Shown here: in pieces, positions 44,076-52,515 of the stretch
Numbering within the stretch: the first letter of the stretch is position 1
Layout: each line of letters opens with the position of its first letter
From: Roseiarcus sp963721905
GTDB taxonomy: Bacteria > Pseudomonadota > Alphaproteobacteria > Rhizobiales > Beijerinckiaceae
Assembly: GCA_963721905.1 (NCBI GenBank)
Contig: CAVRMF010000008.1
Span: forward strand, 310,001 to 374,000
Direction: 5' to 3'
DNA: 64,000 nucleotides
Program-made: the position numbers and the translations under genes
Notes under the pieces: generated by a model
Told to the model about the DNA's origin: nothing
Seen by the model: the letters and a program-made list of their open reading frames with translations, nothing else
The model's database searches: none

Positions 44076-45317
44076 GTGGACCGCAGCGAGGAAGTCCGCG
44101 ACTTCTACGAAAGGATGCCCTATCCGGCCCCATTGACGAGTCTCGACGCACACCGCGACCTCTACAAGAACCGGGACCGTCTCCGGGTCGAGTTTCATCT
44201 GGTGTGGCCCGCTAGGCGCCCACAGGCAAATCAAGAGATCCTGGTCGCTGGGTGTGGCACGTCGCAGGCCGCGAGGTACGCGCTTCGCGAGGCCGAGGCG
44301 CGAATCACCGGGATCGACGTTAGCGAGACGAGCCTTCGTCACACCCGAGAGCTACAACGCAAGTACAAGCTAGAAAATCTCGAACTGCATCAACTTCCGA
44401 TCGAGCGCGTCCGAGAGATTGGGCGCTCTTTCGACCTGGTGGTCTGTACGGGAGTGCTGCATCACTTGCCCGACCCGGATTACGGACTTCGGGCCCTTCG
44501 CGACGTCCTGCGGCCGAGCGGCGCGATGCGCATGATGGTCTACGCCCGCTACGGCCGGGCTGGAATCTATATGATGCAGGAGTATTGCCACCTGCTCGAA
44601 ATTGGCGCGTCGGCGACCGATCTGCGAACTCTCCGCGCTGCGCTTGAAGCGTTGCCGGCGGGCCATCCGATCTCGGACCTGTTGCGCCGGTCCAAGGATT
44701 TCTGGCGGCCGGAAGCGATGGCGGACGCACTCCTTCATCCCCAGGATCGCGCCTACACCGTTCCGGAGATCTACGCTTGGCTTGACCGATGCGGCATGTC
44801 CTTCGGCCGTTGGATCGAACAGGCGCCCTACCTCGCGCAATGTGGGATGGTTGGGCGCAGCCCGCATGCGTCGCGCCTGGCCGCGCTGCCCTCCCGGCTG
44901 CAGCACGCCGCCGTCGAGCTTTTCCGCGGAACAATGGTGTCGCACAGCTTTATTGCGTACCGGGATGACAGCGCCGATGAGAGGCAGCCGATCACCTTTG
45001 CCGGTGACCATTGGCGCGACTACATCCCGATTGCCTTGCCGTGGACGGTGCGCGTTCGGGAGCGTCTGCCGCCCGGTAGCGCGGCAGTGCTGATCAACCG
45101 GTCACACACATTCACTGATCTCATTCTCACCGTCGACGCTTTTGAGGATCGGCTTCTCGGCGCCATCGACGGGGCCCGGACCATCGCCGAAATTGTGCAA
45201 ATGGCGGCTCGCGAGCGCGATTTCGAGCGCCGGGCCCTGAGTTTCTTCGAGCGCCTTTGGCAATACGACCAAGTTGTCTTCGATGCATCAAGCTCGCACA
45301 AACCTTCGAGCGCCTGA
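44076..45317 (+). CDS. SAM-dependent methyltransferase with C-terminal extension
   Basis: Class I methyltransferase. SAM-binding motif I is ILVAGCGTSQAARYAL, acidic motif II GIDVSET, and FDLVVCTGVLHHLPDPDYGL follows. Residues 1-210 cover the fold; the remaining 200 residues (from RSKDFWRPEAMADALLHP) form an extra domain with GARTIAEIVQMA near the end, resembling a PqqD-like helix cluster. A GTG start at 44076 follows AGGAGGGCGG. It stands between the sulfatase and its maturase, 206 bases after the former. The target is unknown. Confidence 0.8.
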   Translation: MDRSEEVRDFYERMPYPAPLTSLDAHRDLYKNRDRLRVEFHLVWPARRPQANQEILVAGCGTSQAARYALREAEARITGIDVSETSLRHTRELQRKYKLENLELHQLPIERVREIGRSFDLVVCTGVLHHLPDPDYGLRALRDVLRPSGAMRMMVYARYGRAGIYMMQEYCHLLEIGASATDLRTLRAALEALPAGHPISDLLRRSKDFWRPEAMADALLHPQDRAYTVPEIYAWLDRCGMSFGRWIEQAPYLAQCGMVGRSPHASRLAALPSRLQHAAVELFRGTMVSHSFIAYRDDSADERQPITFAGDHWRDYIPIALPWTVRVRERLPPGSAAVLINRSHTFTDLILTVDAFEDRLLGAIDGARTIAEIVQMAARERDFERRALSFFERLWQYDQVVFDASSSHKPSSA

Positions 45318-45383
45318 GCCGTTTCTGATACGGGAGTCGGGGCGGATCGTCTTCCACTCGACAACAATTCGCTCGGAGGATCG

Positions 45384-45497
45384 ATGAAGGAATGGATCGC
45401 GTTCCTTACTGACAACGCGGTCGTTGCGATCGACGCGATGGCGGTGCTGCTCACGCCATCGCCTTCGAGGGCGCCCTGTCGCCGTGGCAGAACTTGA
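45384..45497 (+). pseudogene. Truncated 5' end of a DUF1622-like membrane gene
   Basis: A strong GGAGGA precedes ATG at 45384, giving MKEWIAFLTDNAVVAIDAMA, then VLL, the usual amphipathic start and first helix of DUF1622 proteins. The homology stops there and the frame ends within 15 codons, inside the 3' end of the oppositely oriented maturase gene. It looks like a gene cut off by rearrangement. Confidence 0.4.
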
Positions 45498-46827
45498 ACT
45501 TGCGTCCCCCGCCGCACGGACAGGGCGCATAAGGGTCGCGCTTCGCGTCCTCGGCCTTGACCCAATGCATCACGTCGGCCGGCGCGCGGCCGCGCTTGAG
45601 GAGCTGGCCCATCACGCTCATCAGCGGGCGCGTGTGGGTGAAGAAAAGCTCGAGCCCGGCGCAGAGGTAGTTCTGGCCCGTTTCGCCGTCTTTCGACAGC
45701 GCGAAGCGGTCCTTCGGGCAGCCGCCATTACAAAGGAATCGCACGTCGCATTCCCTGCACTGTCTGGTTAGCGTATCGCGCTTGTCGTTGCCGAACTTGC
45801 GCATCTGCGGCGAGGCGACGAGATCGATCAGCGGCGTCGTCGTGATGTTGCCGAGCTTCTGCCCCGGCTCGACGAAATGATCGCAGGTGTAGAGATCGCC
45901 GTTGTGTTCGAGCGCCGGCCCATAGCCGCAGGTCGGCGCGTGGATGCAGAGCAGATGGCGTCCGAAATAGGCTTCGAGCGTGACGTCGAAGAGCTGGACG
46001 AACACGCGCCCCACGTCGCGTCGCACCCATTCCTCGAAAATGTCGATGAGGAATCGGCCGTATTGCTCGCTCCCCACCGTGCGGTCGGTGACGAGATCGC
46101 CGGTCTGGGTATAGAGGAGGCGCTTGCCCGCGCCGGGCCGGTCGCTCCAGCCCTGGTTGGCGATGGCGAGCGTCTCGACTGTCGCCCGCTCGACGATCGG
46201 AATGAACTGCACCCATTTCGCGCCAAGTTCGTCGCGGAAGAAGCGGTAGACCCTTCGGCCGTGCTTCTCATTGGCGGCGTTGACGGTGCAGAGAATATTG
46301 AACTCGACGCCGTGACTCTTGAGGAAGCGCCAGCCGCGCATGACGAGGTCGAACGTGCCCTGGCCCTTCCGGTCGCGCCGGTAGGCGTCGTGCAAGTCGC
46401 GCGGCCCGTCTACGCTTAAGCCAACGAGAAAATTATGCTTCTTGAAGAAGGCGCACCAGGCGTCGTCGAGGAGGAGGCCGTTGGTCTGAAAAGTCTGCTG
46501 AACCGCTTGGCTGGGCTTACGGTATTTCTCGACGAGTTCGACCGCGCGCTCGAAGAATTCGAGCTTCATCAGCGTCGGCTCGCCCCCCTGCCAGGCGACC
46601 GTCACCTCGGGCGTGCGGTGGGCTTCGAGCAGCTGTTGGATATAGCTCTCGAGCGTCGCCTGCGACATGCGGTGCTTGTCATTGGGATAGAGCGCTTCCT
46701 TCGACAGGAAGAAGCAATAGGCGCAGTCGATGTTGCAGGTCGAGCCGCTGGGCTTGGCGAGCAGGTGAAAGCTCGGCGGCGCACTGAGCAGCCGCGCCTG
46801 AACGGCCGGCCCCGTTTCACCATCCAT
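45451..46827 (-). CDS. Anaerobic-type sulfatase maturase (radical SAM)
   Basis: Radical SAM/SPASM enzyme that oxidises sulfatase Cys or Ser to formylglycine. The radical SAM cluster is CNIDCAYC near residue 32, followed by TVAWQGGEPTLM and FQTNGLLLDD. SPASM auxiliary-cluster cysteines lie in CIHAPTCGYGPALEHNG, YTCDHFVEPG and CRECDVRFLCNGGCPKDRF. An additional C-terminal CPCGGGRKFKFCHG is a SEC-C-type zinc motif. 458 aa. It converges on the sulfatase/methyltransferase pair and is the obvious activator of that sulfatase. Confidence 0.94.
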   Translation of the reverse strand: MDGETGPAVQARLLSAPPSFHLLAKPSGSTCNIDCAYCFFLSKEALYPNDKHRMSQATLESYIQQLLEAHRTPEVTVAWQGGEPTLMKLEFFERAVELVEKYRKPSQAVQQTFQTNGLLLDDAWCAFFKKHNFLVGLSVDGPRDLHDAYRRDRKGQGTFDLVMRGWRFLKSHGVEFNILCTVNAANEKHGRRVYRFFRDELGAKWVQFIPIVERATVETLAIANQGWSDRPGAGKRLLYTQTGDLVTDRTVGSEQYGRFLIDIFEEWVRRDVGRVFVQLFDVTLEAYFGRHLLCIHAPTCGYGPALEHNGDLYTCDHFVEPGQKLGNITTTPLIDLVASPQMRKFGNDKRDTLTRQCRECDVRFLCNGGCPKDRFALSKDGETGQNYLCAGLELFFTHTRPLMSVMGQLLKRGRAPADVMHWVKAEDAKRDPYAPCPCGGGRKFKFCHGDRAPSKAMA

Positions 46828-48091
46828 GAGAAGCCGCCTTCATGTTGGGCATTCGCACCCGCCCGCCAACCTCCCGCTCAAACTAACGGCATTCGCCGCA
46901 CAACGCCACTCCATAGCGCAGGTCGATCAGCGGCCCTCGGCCCGCTTCCGTTTCAGTGCGGCAAGACAGCATCGATGCGCGGTTGATAGCTGTTTCTAAG
47001 GCATCCTCTATCGGGCCTACCGCGACGAGCTTCAGCCAGTGATCCCGATCCTGGAGCCGGTCATCCGACGCCCAGGATATGCGGTCGACTGACCTGGGAA
47101 GCGGCTAGCCCGCATTTCTCAGACTGCGGGCGCATTGCAGACTGGCTGACGGGGATGTGCGCAGCGTCTGTGTGACCGACGAGCGCACGCTTTGCGCCGT
47201 TTGCGCAGTTGGATCGGGGTGTTTTGGTTCTCCTGTGGGCCGAGGGGTGGATTGCCGCGATTTGTCGGCGTCGCGGCGACGCCTCAGGCGAGGCGGACGG
47301 CGGCGAGGCGCCATTCGTCGGCGTAAGGACAAGCCGAGGCGAGCGCGAATTTGATGCGGCGCGCGCTGATGCGGACGAGGCCTGCGAGCTTGAGGAGCTT
47401 GAGCCTGATCGTGCCGCAGGTTGCCTCGGCGAACTGGGTGTGTGCGAGGCCGACGCGCCTGAGCGCGCAGATCAGAACATAGGCGAACGAGGCCAGCCAG
47501 AGCCTGAGCTGGTTGGCGCGCATGGTGGCGGTCGAGGTGCGGTCGGCGAACAGGTCGCCCTGGCACTCCTTGATCCGGTTCTCCATGTCGCCGCGGGCGC
47601 AGTAGACCGTCTCGTAGAGGAAGCGGCCGTTGATCTCGCCCTGCTTGAGCGAGGTGACGATGAAGCGCGGATTGACCTCGCCCTTTGTCCATTCCGCCTT
47701 GCCGATCACCCGGCGCCGGCGCGACCAGCTGTCGAGCGTCGCATAGCGGAAGTCCTTGAAGCGGCGGGCGGGTTTGCCGGTCGCGGCGGCTTCCGCCTCG
47801 GCCTGCGCGAGTTCGGCGGCGATCTCCTCGACGAGCCGGGGGTTGCGCGCCAGGCCGAACACGAAGTCGACCCGGTTCTGTTCGCACCAGGCCATCAGCG
47901 CCTCGCGGGCGAAGCCCGAGTCGGCGCGCAACAGGATGCGCGTCTTCGGCCAGCGCGCCCGAATTTGCCTGACGATCCGCGCCGCCTCCTCGACCGATCC
48001 GGCGCTGGCGTCGATGTTCGAGGGCCTGAGCTTGGCCGCCAGGAGATGGCGGCCGCAGAACACATACAGCGGCAGATAGAGCATGACTTGG

Positions 48092-48685
48092 TTACACGGA
48101 AACGTAGCCTGAGTTTTTGAGGTAGTTGTCGCACTCATCTTGGGCGAAATCGGCGAGGGTTTTGCCAACCATTCGCCAGGTGTCTTCGAAGGTTCGGGTG
48201 CGGGCCTTTCGCATCAAGTGTTTGAGTTTGGCAAAGACCTGCTCGATCGGGTTGAGGTCGGGGCTGTATGGAGGCAGGAACAGGAGGTGGGCGCCTGCGG
48301 CTCGAATGGCCGCGCGCGCCGGCTTTCCCTTGTGGCTGCCCAGATTGTCGAGCACGACAATGTCGCCTTGGGCGAGAGTGGGGACCAAGACCTTCTCGAC
48401 ATAGGCGCTGAAGACCTTGCCGTTGATCGGTCCATCGATCACCCAAGGCGCGTCGATACGATCGTGACGAAGGGCGGCGAGGAAGGTCATGGTCTTCCAA
48501 TGGCCGTGCGGGACATGGGCCTTCAGGCGCTCCTTTCGCGGACCCCAGCCGCGCAAGGGCTCCATATTCGTCTTCACCCAGGTTTCGTCGATGAAAACCA
48601 GACGCTTACGATCGACGCTGGCTTGCCGGGCCTTCCACCGCGTTCGCTTGCGCGCGACGTCCGGACGCGTCTGCTCCGAGGCCAC
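48092..48685 (-). CDS. IS630 transposase, C-terminal frame (DDE domain)
   Basis: DDE_3 catalytic part: RLVFIDETWVKTNM, VVLDNLGSHKG and FLPPYSPDLNPIEQVFAKLK provide the D, D and E. It lies one frame off the upstream ORF across a run of eight A, so the full transposase needs a slip to read SFKKTLVASEQ. No independent ribosome site is seen. Confidence 0.88.
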   Translation of the reverse strand: MASEQTRPDVARKRTRWKARQASVDRKRLVFIDETWVKTNMEPLRGWGPRKERLKAHVPHGHWKTMTFLAALRHDRIDAPWVIDGPINGKVFSAYVEKVLVPTLAQGDIVVLDNLGSHKGKPARAAIRAAGAHLLFLPPYSPDLNPIEQVFAKLKHLMRKARTRTFEDTWRMVGKTLADFAQDECDNYLKNSGYVSV

Positions 48686-49034
48686 GAGTGTTTTTTTTGA
48701 AACTGAGCCCCTCGGCGTGGGCGAAAACCCAGACCGCCCGCGCGTGCGTCTTCACGCCCCGCTCGGCCAACTCCACCACGAGGCCGCGCAGCGTGAACGC
48801 CGACCCCCGCATGCGCGCGCGCAGCCAGTCGGCGATCTCCCCAGAAAGGGTCCGCTTCTTGTGGCCGCCGATCTTGCCAGGCGCGACACTGCCTGTCCGC
48901 CGCTTCCGCGCCCACCACTTCGAAACGCACGACGGGCTCACCGCCAATGCGGCCGCCACGGAGCGGATCGTCTCGCCATTCTCAACCCGAGCCAAAGCCC
49001 GCTCCCGAAGATCGTTCGAATAGGGTCGCGTCAT
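48606..49034 (-). CDS. IS630 transposase, N-terminal frame (HTH)
   Basis: Helix-turn-helix part: YSNDLRERALARVENGETIR, then SVAAALAVSPSCVSKWW, followed by a second HTH (FTLRGLVVELAERGVK). After GLSFKK the frame runs off into NTRGLG; the DDE domain continues in the other frame. With seven instead of eight A the reading frame would be continuous, so this is either programmed slippage or a homopolymer error. Confidence 0.87.
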   Translation of the reverse strand: MTRPYSNDLRERALARVENGETIRSVAAALAVSPSCVSKWWARKRRTGSVAPGKIGGHKKRTLSGEIADWLRARMRGSAFTLRGLVVELAERGVKTHARAVWVFAHAEGLSFKKNTRGLGADASGRRAQANAVEGPASQRRS

Positions 49035-49791
49035 GCTTGCCGGCCTCGCTCCCCGGCAAACAGGTTGAATCAGAACTCAACCGATTCGGAAATCCTAGAT
49101 TCCGTCAATTCGCGTCATGCTCTAGCAGTAGCCGTCGTAATAGCCGTGGAAGAACCGGCCCTCCTGATGGCCGTACAGCGGGTCGTCGGTCGCGTCGAGG
49201 TCGAGGATGATCTCTCTGGGCGCCCGATCGTGCGCCTCGAGGAACAGGTCGACGAACAGGGCCTCGATCGCCGCCGGGTCGTGGCTGATCTTCTTGTAGC
49301 GGGTGGCGATCTCGCGCGACAGTTCCAGCCGGTTCAGCGTCGACTTGCCGGCCACCGGCGCGCAATCCTCGCGCCTGGCCTCAAGCTTGCCCGCCAGCAC
49401 CGCCATCAAAGGATCGTGGCGAAGCTCGTCATGGTCGTTCAGGTCCTCATAGCCGAGCGCGATGCCGTACACGCGCTGCCCGATGAGCGTGGCGACGGAA
49501 TGCTCAATGAACCTCGGGTCTCTGGCGTCGCGGAAACATCCCGCAAGCCGTCGAACCAGATTGAGCCTTCGGTCGGCTGCGCCCAGCAGTAGACCGCCGG
49601 CGTCGGAGGTCAGCGCGCCGCCGTCGAACGCTGCCATCACAGGCCGCCCTTCGACCCGTCCAAACGCGCTCGGTTCTGCGCTACACTCCGTCTGCATCGG
49701 GCCACTCCTCCGAACCGGCTCAAGTCGTTCTCACAAAACAACTTTTGCCTGATTCGGCGGCCCGATGCGCCCCTAATTTGAGATATGCGGG

Positions 49792-50352
49792 CTAGACCCG
49801 GTTGCTCCCCATCCGCCCCCTGATCCGCGCCAAGAGCCGCGCCGCCTCGCCCGGACGAAGCGCGCGCGTCGGCAGGACGATGGGCGAGCCTTCGCGCGGC
49901 CAGAGATAGATGAGCCCGCCGGCGTCCTCGGCGTCCTCGCAATCGACATAGTCGAGACGGACATGCCGGCCGGCGCCCGCCTGCGTCACGCCGTCATCGT
50001 CGATCGTCGTCGTCAGCGCCCCGTCGCCCTCGAGCCGGCCGATCGCCGCCTGCCCGCCCTGGCGGGCGCGCCAGATGCGCCAATGGGTCGCCAGGCGCTG
50101 GATCATGAAGGCCGCGGCGGCGAGGATGAATGTGAGTTCGCCTGCTCGCCGGCTGATGAAGCCAGTCAGCGCCAAGATGGACGCGAACAGAAGGACGAGA
50201 ACGAAGGTCGCGAGCGGCGCGTGATGGCTCAGGGTCAGCCCGCCGCGCAGCGCAGCGCGCAGCCCGACCCGCGCGGCCGCAGCCTCGGCTTCCGCCGGCG
50301 CGAGGGTGAAGGCGTAAGGCCCGAACGGATCGGGGGATCCCCCTGCCGTCAT
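49792..50352 (-). CDS. Two-helix membrane protein ending at the IS1380 boundary
   Basis: 186 residues: a hydrophilic start, two adjacent membrane segments (LATFVLVLLFASILALTGFI and GELTFILAAAAFMIQRL), then a soluble part with TTTIDDDGVTQ and GGLIYLWPREGSPIVLPTRA, a pattern like YcxB-type membrane proteins (weak). The stop TAG at 49794-49792 belongs to the IS inverted repeat, so the natural C-terminus may be missing. Its start overlaps the bolA stop by four bases. Confidence 0.7.
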   Translation of the reverse strand: MTAGGSPDPFGPYAFTLAPAEAEAAAARVGLRAALRGGLTLSHHAPLATFVLVLLFASILALTGFISRRAGELTFILAAAAFMIQRLATHWRIWRARQGGQAAIGRLEGDGALTTTIDDDGVTQAGAGRHVRLDYVDCEDAEDAGGLIYLWPREGSPIVLPTRALRPGEAARLLARIRGRMGSNRV

Positions 50353-50618
50353 GGCTCCCCCGGAGCCTTCGCGTCGAGCGCCAGCGCGTGGAGGCCGTCG
50401 GCGAATTCGGCGGGCAGCAGGCCGTAGACGAGACGGTGACGCTGGACGCGGGTGAGACCGGCAAACCGCCCGGAGACGATTCGCACCCGATAATGCGTGC
50501 CCCCGCCGGGACGGGCGCCCGAGTGACCGGCGTGCCGCTCGGATTCGTCAGCGATGTCGAGACGTTGCGGCTCAAGCCCGGCCGTCAAACGCGCGACAAT
50601 TCTTTCCTGCATAGTCAA
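50349..50618 (-). CDS. BolA-family protein
   Basis: 89-residue class II KH-like BolA protein, which with monothiol glutaredoxins takes part in Fe-S/iron regulation. Visible features are ERIVARLTAGLEPQRLDIAD, the SERHAGHSG invariant-His segment, THYRVRIVSGRFAGLTRVQR and HRLVYGLLPAEF. It is divergent from the J-domain gene, a neighbourhood typical for Hyphomicrobiales. Confidence 0.94.
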   Translation of the reverse strand: MTMQERIVARLTAGLEPQRLDIADESERHAGHSGARPGGGTHYRVRIVSGRFAGLTRVQRHRLVYGLLPAEFADGLHALALDAKAPGEP

Positions 50619-50781
50619 CGGCCGCTCTCCCGTTCGGCGTCCTCAAACACCAGATAGCCTATCAGGGGTCTTTCGCTGAACGCGTTTTTCATTTGCGCCG
50701 ATGCCGGACGAGGTCCCGGCGTCAGCGGCGTCAACCGTTTGGGGCTTGCCCGTCGGCGACGGCGCTCATAAACGTCAGGAC

Positions 50782-51375
50782 ATGAATTTGAATTCTCGTC
50801 TGTTCGATCGTATCCGGGTGAAGCCGACCGAGCGCCCGGTGGAGAAGGCGGCGGTGAAGACGCCGTGCAGCCATCCGGGCTGCCAGGCCGAGGGCGTGTT
50901 CCGCGCTCCCAAGGGGCGCGAGCGCGAGGGCGAGTATTTCACCTTCTGCAAGGACCACGTTCGCCAATATAACGCGACCTACGATTATTTTCGCGGCATG
51001 GACGACGAATCCATGGCGAAGTTCCGTCAGGCCGATGCGATTGGCCACCGACCGACCTGGAAGCTCGGCGCGCGAGCGGCCGCAGCGAGCCATGTGGATG
51101 AGACGGTGTTCGCCGAGGCCCGGGCGGCCCGCCGCCGCGGCGTGCGCGGCGCCAAGCAGCCCGAGGCCGCGCCGCGTTATAACGCGCTCGCGCTGAAGGC
51201 GCTGATGACGCTCGACCTCAACGGCGACGCCACCCAGGCGAGAATCAAGGCCCGCTACAAGGACCTGGTCAAACGGCACCATCCGGACGCCAATGGCGGC
51301 GACCGGTCTTCCGAAGACAAATTGTGCGAGATCATTCAGGCCTATAACTATCTCCGCGCCAACAAGCTGGTCTGA
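50782..51375 (+). CDS. J-domain (DnaJ-like) protein
   Basis: 197 residues from the ATG at 50782. The N-terminal part has a Cys-containing segment (CSHPGCQAEGVFRAPKG and FTFCKDH), possibly metal-binding. The J-domain is at the C-terminus, with ARIKARYKDLVKRHHPDANG, including HPD. This cysteine-N-terminal, J-domain-C-terminal form regularly precedes cobS in alphaproteobacteria. Likely a co-chaperone for DnaK. Confidence 0.92.
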   Translation: MNLNSRLFDRIRVKPTERPVEKAAVKTPCSHPGCQAEGVFRAPKGREREGEYFTFCKDHVRQYNATYDYFRGMDDESMAKFRQADAIGHRPTWKLGARAAAASHVDETVFAEARAARRRGVRGAKQPEAAPRYNALALKALMTLDLNGDATQARIKARYKDLVKRHHPDANGGDRSSEDKLCEIIQAYNYLRANKLV

Positions 51376-51489
51376 AGCGCAACCATTCCGGCTTTCCGCG
51401 CATTGACGGGCCGGCGGCTTTTGCCTCGGACGGGAATTCGAGTAAGAGAGAGCCGCTCCTTTCCGCGGGGAGAGAAGCGCGGAGGATCC

Positions 51490-52494
51490 ATGAATTCGAG
51501 AGAGACGCCGACTGCGGCCGAACCCACCCCGGGTCTTCCCGACACGCGCATTTCCGTGCGCAAGGCGTTCGCCATCGATTCCGACATGGAGGCGCCGGCC
51601 TATTCGCAGCCGGATGAACACGTGCCGGATATCGACCCGGACTATCTGTTCGACCGAGAGACGACGCTCGCCATTCTCGCCGGGTTCGCCTTCAACCGCC
51701 GGGTTCTCATCACCGGCTATCACGGCACCGGCAAGTCGACCCACATCGAACAGGTGGCCGCGCGCCTCAACTGGCCCTTGGTGCGCATCAATCTCGACAG
51801 CCATGTGTCGCGGATCGATCTCGTCGGCAAGGACGCGATCGTCCTCAAAGACGGCAAGCAGGTCACTGAATTCCGCGACGGCATGCTGCCGTGGGCGCTG
51901 CAGAGCAACATTGCGCTTTGCTTCGACGAGTACGACGCCGGCCGCCCGGATGTGATGTTCGTCATCCAGCGCGTGCTCGAAGTGTCCGGGCGCCTCACCC
52001 TTCTCGACCAGCGGCGAGTCATACGCCCGCATCCGGCCTTTCGCCTGTTCGCCACCGCCAACACTGTCGGCCTCGGCGACACGTCGGGCCTCTATCACGG
52101 CACCCAGCAGATCAATCAGGGCCAGATGGACCGCTGGTCGATCGTGGCGACCCTCAACTATCTGCCGCACGACAAGGAAGTCGACATCGTGCTCGCCAAG
52201 TCCCCGGCGCACCGGGTGCGCAAGGACGGGCGCGACATCGTCAACAAGATGGTGCGCGTCGCCGACCTCACGCGCAACGCCTTCATCAATGGCGATCTTT
52301 CGACCGTCATGAGCCCGCGCACAGTGATCACCTGGGCCGAGAACGCCGAGATCTTCAAGGACATCGGCTTCGCCTTCCGCCTCACCTTCCTCAACAAGTG
52401 CGACGAGCTTGAACGCGCGCTGGTGGCCGAATTCTATCAGCGCTGCTTCGGGCAGGAGCTTCCGGAAAGCGCCCTCAACGTCGCCTTGAGCTGA
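51490..52494 (+). CDS. cobS: Cobaltochelatase subunit CobS
   Basis: AAA+ ATPase subunit of the aerobic cobalt chelatase (CobN-CobS-CobT) that inserts cobalt into hydrogenobyrinic acid a,c-diamide. Walker A is GYHGTGKST, Walker B CFDEYDAG, and sensor region FRLFATANTVGLGD. 334 aa from an ATG preceded by GGAGGA. cobT normally follows immediately but is absent here; a DUF29 gene occupies the place. Confidence 0.95.
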   Translation: MNSRETPTAAEPTPGLPDTRISVRKAFAIDSDMEAPAYSQPDEHVPDIDPDYLFDRETTLAILAGFAFNRRVLITGYHGTGKSTHIEQVAARLNWPLVRINLDSHVSRIDLVGKDAIVLKDGKQVTEFRDGMLPWALQSNIALCFDEYDAGRPDVMFVIQRVLEVSGRLTLLDQRRVIRPHPAFRLFATANTVGLGDTSGLYHGTQQINQGQMDRWSIVATLNYLPHDKEVDIVLAKSPAHRVRKDGRDIVNKMVRVADLTRNAFINGDLSTVMSPRTVITWAENAEIFKDIGFAFRLTFLNKCDELERALVAEFYQRCFGQELPESALNVALS

Positions 52495-52515
52495 CGGCCG
52501 CAAAGGACGGAGCCG

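Larger units (their letters stand above)
48079..49122 (-). mobile_element. IS630-family insertion sequence
   Basis: 1044 bp with terminal GAGCATGAC inverted repeats and a TA duplication at 48077-48078 and 49123-49124, diagnostic of the IS630/Tc1-mariner group. Comparison with the uninterrupted IS1380 copy fixes both ends exactly. Contains two overlapping transposase frames. Confidence 0.93.
47284..49697 (-). pseudogene. IS1380 transposase, split by IS630
   Basis: The N-terminal part (49697 down to about 49123) carries ALTSDAGGLLLGAADRRLNL and ILDLDATDDPLYGHQEGRF, including a DDE Asp. The C-terminal part (48078 down to 47284) holds ILLRADSGFAREAL and the rest. The coding sequence is broken in the codons for GYYDGYC/YLPLYVF by a TA-flanked insertion. 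Not functional as it stands; the intact copy could move it in trans. Confidence 0.92.
47106..49794 (-). mobile_element. IS1380-family element, interrupted by IS630
   Basis: Ends are the inverted repeats TAGCCCGCATTTCTCAGACT (47106) and the complement of TAGCCCGCATATCTCAAATT (49794). Removing the inserted IS630 and its extra TA leaves 1643 bp, exactly the length of the intact copy at 59132-60774, which is nearly identical and in opposite orientation. One codon difference noted: CGG here against TGG there (VRRLAG/VRWLAG). The right end supplies the stop codon of the neighbouring gene. Confidence 0.93.

Noticed and set aside
47010..47100. 28-codon frame ILYRAYRDELQPVIPILEPV next to the IS1380 end
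   Set aside because: It looks protein-like but has an in-frame stop just upstream and I cannot name a family; perhaps the tail of a gene lost during insertion.
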